DNA from: SVTX01 sp045632305 | GTDB lineage: Bacteria > Bacillota > Clostridia > Oscillospirales > CAG-272 | DNA length: 60,734 bases | NCBI GenBank assembly: GCA_045632305.1 | Contig: JAZQWL010000015.1 | Span: 1-60,734, forward strand | Direction: 5' to 3' | Shown: one piece after another, positions 6,714 through 15,581 of the stretch | Layout of the letters: each line of letters opens with the position of its first letter | Numbering within the stretch: the stretch's first letter is position 1 | Program-made: the position numbers and the translations under genes | The notes under the pieces: generated by a model | What the model was told of the DNA's origin: nothing | The model's input: the letters and a program-made list of their open reading frames with translations, nothing else | Database searches by the model: none

Positions 6714-9700
6714 ATGAGACGTACGATTTTTTCTAAGAGAATGCTTGCTTGGATTCTTGCAACATTGATGACTCTTAGTGTAGTTTACGTTCCTGCATTC
6801 GCGACCGGCAGTGAAGCACCTGCTGAGCACGTATGCGACTTTAGCGGCGAGCTCCATGTGGTTGCACCTGACCATGTGAACGGCAAGAGCGGCTATTCTT
6901 ACTATGAATGTCAGGTTGAGGGATGTGACGAGGTTCATATTCTCGAAAACTCTCTTGTAGACCCTGACGAAGGCGATCACGTTTGGGAGGATCACTCTGC
7001 AAACGTGCCTACATGTACAACTAACGGTAACGTTGCTTACAAGACATGTAAGGCAGCTCACTGTGACGTTGTAGCTGACGAAAACGGCAATATCGTTGAA
7101 GGCGGCGTTGAAGCTTTCGTTATTCCCGCGCTCGGACACAAGTTCACAGAATGGTCTGTTACAACAGATTTCCTTTGTACAGATCTTCACACAAGCAGAG
7201 AATGTCTCGCTTGCGGATTTGTTGAAAGCGTTGAGTGGAACGAAACATACCACAACTACCAGCCCGTATTCGACGAAACATATGTAGCTCCCCTTTGTAA
7301 CAAGGACGGTAAGGTTACATTCGTATGCGTTGCTGAACATGAATCCGGCATTACATGCTCCGCTGTTCAGAAAAACGTTAAGATCAAGCGTACAAACCAG
7401 CACATTACTGAGCTTGTTGATTACGTTGCGCCCACATGTACAGCAGAAGGTATGCAGGCATACTACGTTTGTACAATGTGTAACCGTAACTTCAGCATTC
7501 CTAACTCTGTAGGTAATGAAGGCGGTATCATGGACCTCAGCACTCTCAAGATCGATGCTCTCGGTCATGACATGTCTGACTTCGTAAGAATCGACGGCAT
7601 GGCTTGCGGCGCTGAAAATAACATGATCTCCGAATGTAAGAACGGTTGCGGCCACTCCGTAACAGCTACAGAAGAGCATGCTTGGTCCGATCCTGTAAGA
7701 CTCCCCAACTTGGCTTGCGGTACTGAAAACAACTTGAAGTCCGAATGTCCTCTTTGCGGTGAGGTTAAGTACGAGACACAGGATCACAATTACAAGGTTG
7801 TTGACACAAAGGAAACAGTTGCATACTGTGAAAAGACAGTTGTAACAACATACACTTGTGAATACTGCAACGATACATACAAGACAACAACAGTTGAAGA
7901 ATTCCACGTAAACGTTAACACTCTCGCAGCTGTTGAGGTTACATGCGTAAACGACGGCCTTACAGAAGGTAAGCAGTGCGCAGATTGCGGTAAGATCACT
8001 GTTGCTCAGGATGTTATCTCCAACGCTGAGCTCAAGGCAGCTCACGAAGCTGCAGGTTATCACAATGCGGGCGTTGAGGCATACGTATTCCCCACATGTA
8101 CTGAGGTTGGTTACACAACAGGTAAGAAGTGTACAGAATGCGACGTTGTTCTTGAAGCTCCCGTAGAGATTCCTGCAACAGGTCATGCATATAACACTGA
8201 AGAAATCCCTGCTACATGCCAGGCAGACGGTTACAGAGTTGGCGGTATCTGTCTTAACGATGGTTGCGGTTACATCGTTCCCGGTAAGACAATTCCTCAG
8301 CTTGCTGAATGCGTAGCGAAGGACGAAATGACTCTCGTTAGCGAAGCAAACTGTTCTTCTCCCGCTATCTACAAGTCCGAATGTAAGTGGTGCGGTACAA
8401 CTCTTGAGAGCGTTCCTCAGGGTGAAAAGAATCCCGAAAACCACAGCGGCACTGTTGCAATTGACACAGCTAATTCCGTAGTAGCTGACTGCTTGAACAA
8501 CGGTTATGCGTTCTACGGCTGCTCCGATTGCGATTTCTTGGTTAAGATCATTCCTAACGGCGCTGATAAGACAGCTCACGAAGCTGACGATATCACAGCT
8601 GTTATGACAGAAAACGAATTCAAGGCAGCATATGCGAATGTTCTTACATTCACAGTTACTGCTACAGGTCACAACTATCCTTTCCCCTCTATAGATACAG
8701 CTCCCACATGTACAGATGACGGTTATAAGCTTTGGATGTGTCAGAACCCCGGTTGTTCCGCTTCTTATGAAGAGCATCCCGAGGCAACAGGTCACTCCAA
8801 CGAGGGCGCAGGCGTTTACACAGTAATCGACGAAGCTACTTGCGCTGAAACAGGTCTTGCAAAGTACATCTGCGCTACATGTAACGCACAGATCGGTGCA
8901 GACGTTGTTCTCGAAAAGCTCGAGCACACACCCGGCACAGCAGTTGTTGAAGACAACGTTGATCCTACATGTACAGTTCCCGGTTCTTATAATAATGTAG
9001 TTTATTGTACAGAATGTAACGAAAAGCTCAGCACAACACCCGTTACCGTTGATCCTACAGGTCACGGTGCATACAACGTATTTGTAAGCACAACAGCTAC
9101 ATGTACAACAGCAGGTGTTGAAACATATGCATGCGCTAACGGTTGCGGACACACAACAACAGTTAATGTTGCTCCTTACGGTCACGTTGATGGTGAGTCC
9201 CACGTTGAAAATAACGTAGATCCCACATGTACAACATACGGTTCTTACGATAACGTAGTTCGTTGTACAGAATGTGATAAGCTCCTCCGTAGCGAAACTG
9301 TTACGGTTCAGCCCACAGGTCACACAGGCGATGAAGCAGTAATTGAAGACAAGGTTGATCCCACTTGTGTAGACGACGGTACACATTACTCCGTAGTTTA
9401 CTGTAAAGACTGCCAGACAGAGCTTACTCGTGTAAAGATCGTTACTCCCGCTAAGGGTCACACACCCGGCAGAGAAGAAACAGTTACTGAGCCCACATGT
9501 ACAACAGACGGCTATTACGTAATCAAGTGTACAGAATGCTCTGTAGTTGTTGCTGAAGGCGTTATCCGTACACACGGTCACAAGAATGCAGCTGCAGTTG
9601 TGAAAAACAACGTAGATCCCGATTGTGTAAACGACGGTTCTTATGATAATGTTGTTTACTGTGAAGTATGTGGCGTAGAGCTTGATCGCGACACAGTTAC

Positions 9701-12356
9701 AGTTGATGCTCTCGGTCACAAGCCCGGTACACCTGTTGTTAAAAATAACGTAGATCCCGACTGTCTCAATGACGGTTCCTACGATAACGTAGTTTACTGT
9801 ACAGTATGTAACACAGAGCTTGACCGTGACACAGTTACAGTTGATGCTCTCGGTCATACATACGACGGTTACAAGTCCGTAGTTACACTCGGTACTTGTG
9901 AAAACGGCGCAGGCGTATACGTAAAGAACTGCTCCGTATGTGATCTCGAAACAGAAGCAGACGACTCCGAAACAGTTGTATTTGATACAACAGTATGTGA
10001 TCACGGTACACAGCAGCTCGTAGACGGCAAGATCGTTTACGTAACCGTATACGGTGACAACAAGAACCAGACAATTGACGGCGTATGGACATACGTTCCT
10101 CACGTTCACAATAATTGCCAGACAGGTACAGTAGGCGGTTACATCTGCGGTACTTGCGGTGGCGAAGAAGTAATCGACGCTAACTACGCTGATAAGAAGG
10201 TTGGCGACAAGATCGAAGCTACACATGACTGCGAAGCAATCGTTCACAACGCAACATGTATGACTGAAGGTTACATCGAAATGAAGTGCGCTTGCGGTTA
10301 CTCCTACACAATCGATGAATCCTACAACGTAGCAGACATGAATGATAAGGCAGTTCACAACCTCGGCGGTTACACAATCAAGGTTCTCGCTTCTTGCGAA
10401 AATCCTGAAGGTGTTTACGTTCAGACATGTGCTGACTGCGGTAAGACATTTGAAACTAAGGTAACATTCAACGGTGCAAAGGGTCACGGCTACGTAGCAG
10501 TTGTTAACGGTGAGCTCGTAACAGTTGACGCTTACACAGACAAGAACACATCTACAGCTGATTGGACATATATTGCTCACGTTTCCAACAAGTGCCAGGA
10601 AGGTACAGTTGGTGGTTGGGTATGCGGTATCTGTGATTACACAGAATACGAAAACGCAGCTTACGAAGGCAAGCTTATCGGCTCCAAGATCAAGCCCTCT
10701 CACAACATGAGAGCAGACGCTCAGACTCCTTCTTGCGAAGGTCTCGGCATTGAAGGTTGGACATACCATGAATACTGTCTCGATTGCGACCTCGGCAACG
10801 ATTCCGTAAGAGACGGTTGGGAAGTTATTCCTTGCACACCTTGCGTAACAGTAACAGTTGGTGCAAACGCTCCTACATGTACTGAAGCAGGTAACCACGA
10901 ATACTCCTACAACGCATGCTGCGCTACAAAGGCAGAGGTTGCAGCTCTTGCAGCAGCTAACGTAATTCCCGCTACTAACCACGCAGGTACAGTAGTTCAG
11001 ATTCAGACAGCTGACGCAACATGTACAACACCCAGCTTCGTTTATGAAGTATGTACAGCATGTAACGGTGCAGAAACATTCGAACTCATCTCCTACATTG
11101 CTCCTCTCGGACACAACGTAGTTGAAATCGCTAACAGCGCATCCGCTCCCACATGTACAGTTGACGGTAAGGAAGCTGATAAGGAATGTGACAGATGCCA
11201 TGCTGAAGACACATTCGTTGCAGGCGCAACTCTTCCCGCAACAGGTCATACAAACGCAAACGGCGACAAGTTCCTTGACACAGACAGATGCTCTGTTGAA
11301 GGCCTTGAAGACGATCGTTTCTGCGTAACATGCCAGCAGACAATCGACTTTACACACAGATATGATACACAGATCTCCAACGCTACTTGCAAGGATAGTG
11401 AAATCCACATCAACACATGTGTTGACTGTAACACTCAGAAGGCAATGGAAGTTGTAAGAGGTCCTTGGACAGAAGAAGAACACAGAGAAGCAATTCTCAA
11501 CACTGTTCCCGTAGTAACTCCCGCTACTCCCACAGAGTACGGTAAGGAAGTTTACACATGTCCTCACTGCGGTGAGACAATCACTATCAACAAGCCCTTG
11601 GCTGGTGGTATTGAATTCGGTCTCGACTACAACGTAGTATATCCCACATACGATGCTGATGGTAACTTTACAGGATTCACAAAGTCCGATCGCAAGGAAA
11701 CAGCTAACGGCACATGGATCGCAGTTGACGTTCTCGTATACAGCAACTCCGAGTTTGTATTCAGCCAGATCGACATTTCCTTTGCATACAACAATAATGT
11801 AGTATTCTACGGTTCTGACATGGTAACAGGTATTGACAACTTCGTAGTTGAAGATGTTAAGTCCAATGGCACAACAGTTAAGGTATCTGCAGGTATCAAT
11901 CCTAACGCAGAAGCTCCCTTCACATCTGTTAACACAGTTGGCGAAGATGCAGAAGGCGCAGTTCTTGCAACAGTTTACTTCATGATTAAATCTGAAGCAG
12001 GTATTGGTGACGTTTATTTTGAACTTGAAGAAAGAGAAGAAAATGGCGTTTGGGTTGCAGTTGAAGGCGACGAAGAATACACAGATATCACAATGTTCGC
12101 TAATTACGATGATGAAACATTGACAATTAAATCCGAAGTTCTCGGTGACTACTATGCAGACGGCGTTATTAACGGTGTTGAACTCTTGCTCATCAAGCAG
12201 ATGATCAATGGCCAGCTCGATGAAACATACGATGTAACTCTCGACCTTAACAAGGACGGCGAAGTAACAGTAGTTGACTATGAAATCTTGAAGGCATTGG
12301 TTAACTTCGACGATACGCTCAACAACATTGCATACGATTATGTTGCTGGCAGATAA
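6714..12356 (+). CDS. Giant secreted CxxC-repeat protein with cohesin-like and dockerin domains
   Basis: An 1,880-residue exported protein. A Sec signal (basic start, hydrophobic core, cleavage near VPAFA) is followed to about residue 1,620 by more than 30 units of 30-45 residues with the pattern TCT-x-x-G, then C-x-x-C, then a Gly-His turn (for example PATGH). Neighbouring units near residues 960-1,050 are almost identical, showing recent duplication. Residues about 1,630-1,790 look like a cohesin-type beta-sandwich, and about 1,807-1,865 form a dockerin with two calcium-loop repeats (DYYADGVINGVE and DLNKDGEVTVVD). Codon choice is extreme (ACA for Thr, AAG for Lys) and matches rpsB and tsf here, and the promoter is perfect, so high expression is inferred. 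It probably docks to the anchored cohesin protein encoded next; whether the CxxC units bind metal is unknown. Confidence 0.82.
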   Translation: MRRTIFSKRMLAWILATLMTLSVVYVPAFATGSEAPAEHVCDFSGELHVVAPDHVNGKSGYSYYECQVEGCDEVHILENSLVDPDEGDHVWEDHSANVPTCTTNGNVAYKTCKAAHCDVVADENGNIVEGGVEAFVIPALGHKFTEWSVTTDFLCTDLHTSRECLACGFVESVEWNETYHNYQPVFDETYVAPLCNKDGKVTFVCVAEHESGITCSAVQKNVKIKRTNQHITELVDYVAPTCTAEGMQAYYVCTMCNRNFSIPNSVGNEGGIMDLSTLKIDALGHDMSDFVRIDGMACGAENNMISECKNGCGHSVTATEEHAWSDPVRLPNLACGTENNLKSECPLCGEVKYETQDHNYKVVDTKETVAYCEKTVVTTYTCEYCNDTYKTTTVEEFHVNVNTLAAVEVTCVNDGLTEGKQCADCGKITVAQDVISNAELKAAHEAAGYHNAGVEAYVFPTCTEVGYTTGKKCTECDVVLEAPVEIPATGHAYNTEEIPATCQADGYRVGGICLNDGCGYIVPGKTIPQLAECVAKDEMTLVSEANCSSPAIYKSECKWCGTTLESVPQGEKNPENHSGTVAIDTANSVVADCLNNGYAFYGCSDCDFLVKIIPNGADKTAHEADDITAVMTENEFKAAYANVLTFTVTATGHNYPFPSIDTAPTCTDDGYKLWMCQNPGCSASYEEHPEATGHSNEGAGVYTVIDEATCAETGLAKYICATCNAQIGADVVLEKLEHTPGTAVVEDNVDPTCTVPGSYNNVVYCTECNEKLSTTPVTVDPTGHGAYNVFVSTTATCTTAGVETYACANGCGHTTTVNVAPYGHVDGESHVENNVDPTCTTYGSYDNVVRCTECDKLLRSETVTVQPTGHTGDEAVIEDKVDPTCVDDGTHYSVVYCKDCQTELTRVKIVTPAKGHTPGREETVTEPTCTTDGYYVIKCTECSVVVAEGVIRTHGHKNAAAVVKNNVDPDCVNDGSYDNVVYCEVCGVELDRDTVTVDALGHKPGTPVVKNNVDPDCLNDGSYDNVVYCTVCNTELDRDTVTVDALGHTYDGYKSVVTLGTCENGAGVYVKNCSVCDLETEADDSETVVFDTTVCDHGTQQLVDGKIVYVTVYGDNKNQTIDGVWTYVPHVHNNCQTGTVGGYICGTCGGEEVIDANYADKKVGDKIEATHDCEAIVHNATCMTEGYIEMKCACGYSYTIDESYNVADMNDKAVHNLGGYTIKVLASCENPEGVYVQTCADCGKTFETKVTFNGAKGHGYVAVVNGELVTVDAYTDKNTSTADWTYIAHVSNKCQEGTVGGWVCGICDYTEYENAAYEGKLIGSKIKPSHNMRADAQTPSCEGLGIEGWTYHEYCLDCDLGNDSVRDGWEVIPCTPCVTVTVGANAPTCTEAGNHEYSYNACCATKAEVAALAAANVIPATNHAGTVVQIQTADATCTTPSFVYEVCTACNGAETFELISYIAPLGHNVVEIANSASAPTCTVDGKEADKECDRCHAEDTFVAGATLPATGHTNANGDKFLDTDRCSVEGLEDDRFCVTCQQTIDFTHRYDTQISNATCKDSEIHINTCVDCNTQKAMEVVRGPWTEEEHREAILNTVPVVTPATPTEYGKEVYTCPHCGETITINKPLAGGIEFGLDYNVVYPTYDADGNFTGFTKSDRKETANGTWIAVDVLVYSNSEFVFSQIDISFAYNNNVVFYGSDMVTGIDNFVVEDVKSNGTTVKVSAGINPNAEAPFTSVNTVGEDAEGAVLATVYFMIKSEAGIGDVYFELEEREENGVWVAVEGDEEYTDITMFANYDDETLTIKSEVLGDYYADGVINGVELLLIKQMINGQLDETYDVTLDLNKDGEVTVVDYEILKALVNFDDTLNNIAYDYVAGR

Positions 12357-12378
12357 TTAAATATGACGAGGTGAAAAA

Positions 12379-13650
12379 GTGAAACTTAGACGAATTCTTA
12401 CAGTTTTCGTTGCGGTTCTCTTAATCTCACTGGCGGCAGTAGTTACGGCTTCTGCCGACGAAGGTCAGTTTGAAATAGCAGTGGGAGTTTCGTCTTCCAC
12501 TGCTATTTTGAAAGACGGACGTTATAACGTTGCCCCAGGCGACGAGATTGAGTTAACTGTTTCGATCAGTGAAAACCCCGGTATTGATTCTTTCCAGATC
12601 AATATTAAATATAATCCCGAATTGGTAACTCCCGTAGTGGATGCCAATAACAAGCTTATCGTTGACGGTATTCTTTTGCCCAACTTTGACGTTAGCATCA
12701 AGAACTCCGGTGACGAAATCACATTCGTTCGTTATTCCAGCGTCAACGCTTCAAGTACAACTAACGCTACGGGTAGCGCGACTATCAAATTTAAGGTTAC
12801 CGACACAACCTGCGAGGATATTCTCTTCACAGTCTCAGAGGTTTCCGCGGTAAAGTCGGTTGAAGGATCGATTTTCCCCTATGTTTACGCAGTAGATAAG
12901 GGTGAATTGAATGGCGTTTTAAATAACAACGTTTTCTTGGCTCATTCCTTCGAGCTTGCTGACACAACAGCTCCCACGTGTACGGATGACGGAATTCTCC
13001 ATTATGCGTGCGCTGAATGTGACGCAACACTTGACAAGGTTGGAGCGCCCGCTACGGGACACACTCCTGTAAGAGAGGACGATAAGCAGACAAGCTGCTC
13101 CGAGCCCGGTTATATCGGCGCGACAATATGCTCCGTTTGTAACGTTCTCATTCATGACAGACAGGAAATTCCCACAATAGACCATCACGTAGTTGACGTT
13201 GAGGGAAAAGCTGCAACATGTACTGAGGAGGGCTTGAGTGACGGTAAGCAGTGCTCCGTATGTAAGACGTGGATCGAAGAGCAGAAAACTATTCCTACGG
13301 TAGATCATACCCCTGTTGACGTTGAAGGTAAGGCGGCAACGTGTACTGAAGACGGCTTGAGCGACGGTAAGGTTTGCTCCGTTTGTGATACTGTGATTTT
13401 AGCGCAGGAAACAATTTCTGCATCTCACGGTGAGCTTCGCGACGAAAACGGCGACAAGGTTTGTTCTGTTTGTGGCGTTGTTGTGGAAAAGAAGCAGGAA
13501 CAGCCCACCGAGCCCGTAACAGAGGCGCCCACGTCTGCGGATGATGAGGGCAAGTCGAAGGGCTGCGGAAGCGCAATCGGTTTTGGCGCGATCGCGGTAA
13601 TTATTATCTCCTTTGTTTGCGTTCCCGTATTCAAAAAGAGAAAATTCTAA
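12379..13650 (+). CDS. Membrane-anchored cohesin-domain protein with CxxC repeats
   Basis: A 423-residue surface protein. It has a GTG start 22 bases after the preceding stop with GAGGTG upstream, a Sec signal ending near VTASA, and a cohesin-type domain at about residues 30-185 (FEIAVGVSS, SFQINIKYNPELV, ATIKFKV). Four to five CxxC units of the same kind as in the giant protein follow (AATCTEEGLSDGKQCSVC type), then a Pro/Thr/Glu linker and a C-terminal anchor: GCG, about 20 hydrophobic residues and a KKRKF basic end. There is no LPxTG motif, so it stays in the membrane. The layout is a minimal anchoring scaffoldin whose cohesin could hold the dockerin of its operon partner; that pairing is inferred from gene order. 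Confidence 0.82.
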   Translation: MKLRRILTVFVAVLLISLAAVVTASADEGQFEIAVGVSSSTAILKDGRYNVAPGDEIELTVSISENPGIDSFQINIKYNPELVTPVVDANNKLIVDGILLPNFDVSIKNSGDEITFVRYSSVNASSTTNATGSATIKFKVTDTTCEDILFTVSEVSAVKSVEGSIFPYVYAVDKGELNGVLNNNVFLAHSFELADTTAPTCTDDGILHYACAECDATLDKVGAPATGHTPVREDDKQTSCSEPGYIGATICSVCNVLIHDRQEIPTIDHHVVDVEGKAATCTEEGLSDGKQCSVCKTWIEEQKTIPTVDHTPVDVEGKAATCTEDGLSDGKVCSVCDTVILAQETISASHGELRDENGDKVCSVCGVVVEKKQEQPTEPVTEAPTSADDEGKSKGCGSAIGFGAIAVIIISFVCVPVFKKRKF

Positions 13651-13657
13651 AAAACAC

Positions 13658-13685
13658 AAAGGCGATTGCTAATGCAATCGCCTTT
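13658..13685. terminator. Bidirectional terminator
   Basis: AAAGGCGATTGC, loop TAAT, GCAATCGCCTTT: a perfect 12-bp stem with T-rich flanks on both strands between convergent genes; it covers the last bases of the spoVB-like gene. Confidence 0.9.
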
Positions 13686-15237
13686 ATTTTTTTAGTGAAT
13701 AACGTATGACCTCATTTTCCTCGCGGCCGACGGTTTTTGTAATAAGAAGAGTAATTATATATATGATGCAAATGAGCAGAACGTGGATGCAAAGCTCAAC
13801 CGTTGGTGGGAATGGGTGATTTATGTTTTTTAGGATAAAATTTGACAGAATTCCCGTCAGCACGATACAAATGAGGGGAGATATAAGCTGGTGGGCTACC
13901 TTCGGTTGGGTTTTTGTCGCGGAAAACATGCCGATAAGACTGAGCGTGGTATTTAAAATTTCCGTGGCGTAAATTGATATGATATATCCGTAAAGTCCCA
14001 GACGAGGCACTAAAAAGAACACGAGAACACAGGAAAGCGCGGCGTCGGCGATATTTACGTTCATGGAATATATCTGCTTGCCCATGCCCTTGAGAATGGC
14101 GTCTGTTGCGCCGTCAATATACATTACGGGGATCAGGGGTGCTAAAATTTTGATGTAGAACGAAGCTTCTCGGTTTTTGTAAATCACCTCACCTATCTCG
14201 TCTGACAGAATTATCATAATGCCTGCAATTCCGATTGCGAAGAACATTGCAAAGCTCATAATACGCCTTGTGATGCGGCTGAGACGCTCGGAATTTCCTT
14301 GCACACGGCATTCGGAAACCTCGGGTATGAGAAGACTTGCATAGGAATAAATGAAGGCGGACGGGAAGAGAATGAGGGGGAGAACCATACTGTGAAGTAT
14401 GCCGTAGGAAGATAGCGCCGCCGCCCATGAGCTTCCCGAGAGCTTTAAGCCGCGGGGAATAAGTATGTGCTGAAGCGTGTTGAAGAGCGAGCGGATGCAT
14501 GCGCTGAAGGTTACGGGAAAAGTGATCTTGCATATCTTTTTGACGATACCGCTCGTGTTTTTCTCTTCTGTATCTCCCACCGAGGCAGGGAGATGCTTCG
14601 ATCGGTCGATGAAATACAGAATAATATTTACGGCAAGAGATACAAGCTCGGAGATGACCGAGCCGAGAACGAGGCAGAGGCACGCGTATTCCGCGCCGAA
14701 TTTTAAAAAGCCCGATAGCAGAGCCGCGGTTGCAAAAATCTTTAATGCTTGCGCGATTATCTGGAAAAACGCGTTTACCTTAACCCTTCTTACCGCGGTG
14801 AAATACCCCGACAGGCACGAGGTAAGGGATATCGGAAGAAGTGAGAAGGATACCGCCTTTAGCGATATGACGCATCTTTCATCGTATAACAGCTTTGATC
14901 CGATAATTCCCGCAAGGGAGTAGAGAACGAGCGACGCCAAAAGCCCCGTTATAAGTGCGTGCCTAATACAGACCTTGATGCTTTCCTTTAGATGTCGGTA
15001 TTTGCCTTCGCCAAGCGCTTCGGAAATAAGGCGTGTTGTTCCTAAATTTATGGACGAGCATGCGACGGTAATAAAAAAGCCGTATACGCTTGTAATGAGG
15101 GAAAATAAGCCCATAGCTTCCGCTCCCGCTACACTTGATACGTAAATATTGAAGGCAACGCTGACACCTCTCATTATAAGTGATGTTGCGGTTACCACAA
15201 GTCCGCTTATAAAGAAATTTCTGGTTCTTGATGACAT
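13684..15237 (-). CDS. SpoVB/MurJ-like oligosaccharide flippase
   Basis: A 517-residue polytopic protein of the MOP (polysaccharide transporter) superfamily with about 14 membrane helices. The N-terminal TRNFFISGLVVTATSLIMRG and the later INLGTTRLISEALGEG and LPISLTSCLSGYFTAVRRV segments are typical of the SpoVB branch, which moves lipid-linked peptidoglycan or spore-cortex precursors across the membrane. It is a single leftward gene between two terminators. Assignment to SpoVB rather than another flippase of the clade is not certain, since most Clostridia carry several. Confidence 0.8.
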   Translation of the reverse strand: MSSRTRNFFISGLVVTATSLIMRGVSVAFNIYVSSVAGAEAMGLFSLITSVYGFFITVACSSINLGTTRLISEALGEGKYRHLKESIKVCIRHALITGLLASLVLYSLAGIIGSKLLYDERCVISLKAVSFSLLPISLTSCLSGYFTAVRRVKVNAFFQIIAQALKIFATAALLSGFLKFGAEYACLCLVLGSVISELVSLAVNIILYFIDRSKHLPASVGDTEEKNTSGIVKKICKITFPVTFSACIRSLFNTLQHILIPRGLKLSGSSWAAALSSYGILHSMVLPLILFPSAFIYSYASLLIPEVSECRVQGNSERLSRITRRIMSFAMFFAIGIAGIMIILSDEIGEVIYKNREASFYIKILAPLIPVMYIDGATDAILKGMGKQIYSMNVNIADAALSCVLVFFLVPRLGLYGYIISIYATEILNTTLSLIGMFSATKTQPKVAHQLISPLICIVLTGILSNFILKNINHPFPPTVELCIHVLLICIIYIITLLITKTVGREENEVIRYSLKK

Positions 15238-15304
15238 ATATTCTACCGTAAGATGAGTTTGTGATTATAGAAAATATATGTCTTGCAAAGAGGTAATATG
15301 ATAG

Positions 15305-15462
15305 AAAAAAGCCGTCGGCAAAAGCCGACGGCTTGGTTTATTTTTCTGCGCCGATGAATCAGGCGGGCGCAGATAATTTGGATGCAGAAGACACGGTCGG
15401 GCAATCGTAGGCGTACGAGTGTACGCCAGAGAGCCCGAACGCGGCTAAAAAGCCACATAAAA
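15305..15462 (-). ncRNA. Candidate structured RNA between two terminators
   Basis: Within the gene-free stretch 15238-15581. Read leftward: GGCT-TTTT-AGCC, then a large hairpin (GTTCGGGC ... GCCCGAC) enclosing GGCGTAC-ACTC-GTACGCC, then TCTGCGCC ... GGCGCAGA, then a terminator (AAGCCGTCGGC, loop TTTT, GCCGACGGCTT) followed by T's. The stretch lies after the terminator of the ABC gene and before the flippase gene, with its own terminator, which fits an independent short transcript or a dispersed structured repeat. No clear promoter was found. The 71-codon frame through it has no plausible start site. Confidence 0.4.
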
Positions 15463-15468
15463 ATCGAA

Positions 15469-15493
15469 GAAACCCACCGAAACGGTGGGTTTC
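15469..15493 (-). terminator. Terminator of the ABC-FtsX gene
   Basis: GAAACCCACCG, loop of three, CGGTGGGTTTC: an 11-bp perfect stem, with TTCGATTTTTA after it on the minus strand, about 90 bases past the stop. Confidence 0.75.
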
Positions 15494-15581
15494 AACATTG
15501 AATGTTATTACCTTTAAATTTTCACGGAGCTTTGTTTGTTTTCCGTGTGGCTTTTGTTCTGCGCCGAAGTATCAAGCTCCA

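Noticed and set aside
6645..11567. A 1,640-codon open frame on the minus strand opposite the giant repeat protein
   Set aside because: It is opposite a gene with a perfect promoter, signal peptide and clear domains. Extreme codon bias (ACA, GTA, GTT, TGT) removes antisense stops, and its product is a Cys/Val-rich mirror with no domains.
15243..15458. A 71-codon minus-strand frame through the structured element
   Set aside because: There is no ribosome binding site at its start, and it runs across the hairpins and terminator; better read as RNA or repeat.
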